This document shows, in pieces, positions 6,108 to 6,208 of a stretch of 6,208 nucleotides of DNA. The stretch covers positions 1-6,208 of the forward strand of contig JBKCHQ010000259.1 of assembly GCA_046302715.1 (NCBI GenBank), in the 5' to 3' direction. A program made the translations under genes and the position numbers. The notes beneath the pieces were generated by a model, which was not told the DNA's origin, did not search any database, and worked only from the letters and a program-made list of their open reading frames with translations. The stretch comes from CAMCXT01 sp046302715 (GTDB lineage Bacteria; Bacteroidota; Bacteroidia; M30B66). The first letter of the stretch is position 1, and each line of letters begins with the position of its first letter.

Positions 6108-6208
6108 CTACTTTTCAGGTTCAAATTCAATAATCGGCGAATTAATGCAGTACCGTTTGTAGGTTGGCGGTGGCCCATCGTCGAATATATGACCTAAATG
6201 CGCATCGC
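6108..6208 (-). CDS. msrB: Peptide methionine-(R)-S-oxide reductase MsrB, C-terminal part
   Basis: The reverse strand from the window edge to the TAG at 6110-6108 encodes 32 complete C-terminal residues of MsrB, which reduces the R-epimer of methionine sulfoxide in proteins. The family signature is clear: DAHLGHIFDDGPPPTYKRYC followed by INSPIIEF. The His residues of HLGH and the catalytic Cys of RYC (codon at 6149-6147) are present. The N-terminal part, including any zinc-binding CxxC pairs, and the start lie beyond the right edge, so a fusion to MsrA cannot be excluded. The stop sits 4 bp from the lipoprotein stop in convergent orientation with no obvious terminator hairpin between them, so the two transcripts may overlap. 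Confidence 0.93.
   Translation of the reverse strand, partial: DAHLGHIFDDGPPPTYKRYCINSPIIEFEPEK

Noticed and set aside
1..6208. Defence system, CRISPR array, transposon or prophage
   Set aside because: No nuclease, transposase, integrase or phage motif was recognised in the genes, and no spaced direct-repeat array is visible. The genes are housekeeping or envelope types.

Overview
The window looks like ordinary chromosomal DNA from a member of the Bacteroidota, probably an environmental one of the flavobacterial, sphingobacterial or chitinophagal type. Four things point there: a fused alpha/beta E1 2-oxoacid dehydrogenase; an FtsE-type ATPase that sits away from FtsX and follows a 66-residue conserved-looking small protein; a short surface-type lipoprotein with a CKKE start; and a TTG-N20-TAnnTTTG promoter in front of that lipoprotein. 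The genus cannot be fixed from this sequence.

Positions 1-5190 hold six tightly packed plus-strand genes. In order they are: a 2-oxoacid dehydrogenase E1 gene cut at its 5' end, a ten-helix EamA/DMT transporter, a YigZ/IMPACT-family protein, a 66-residue protein of unknown function, an FtsE-like ABC ATPase, and a family 2 glycosyltransferase starting at TTG. The gaps between them are 15, 3, 43, 3 and 2 bp, so at least part of the run is probably one transcription unit. The products do not form one obvious pathway: central carbon or branched-chain acid metabolism, metabolite transport, translation-associated housekeeping, division or cell-envelope work, and glycan synthesis. The tightest pair that makes sense together is the FtsE-like ATPase and the glycosyltransferase, both cell-envelope functions.

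Positions 5191-5692 are a gap of about 500 bp with no convincing gene. It holds a perfect 9-bp inverted repeat (5351-5359 with 5383-5391) whose loop contains two palindromes, a second widely spaced 9-bp inverted repeat (5205-5213 with 5305-5313), and a 36-codon minus-strand open frame that may be a fossil or part of a dispersed repeat. The gap ends in a good Bacteroidota-type promoter.

Positions 5693-6103 encode a small lipoprotein of unknown function. It converges, with 4 bp between stop codons, on the 3' end of a minus-strand msrB gene (methionine sulfoxide reductase B) that runs off the right edge. I see no mobile element, CRISPR array, tRNA, rRNA or defence system. The intergenic region and the 66-residue protein are the most worthwhile places for a second look.
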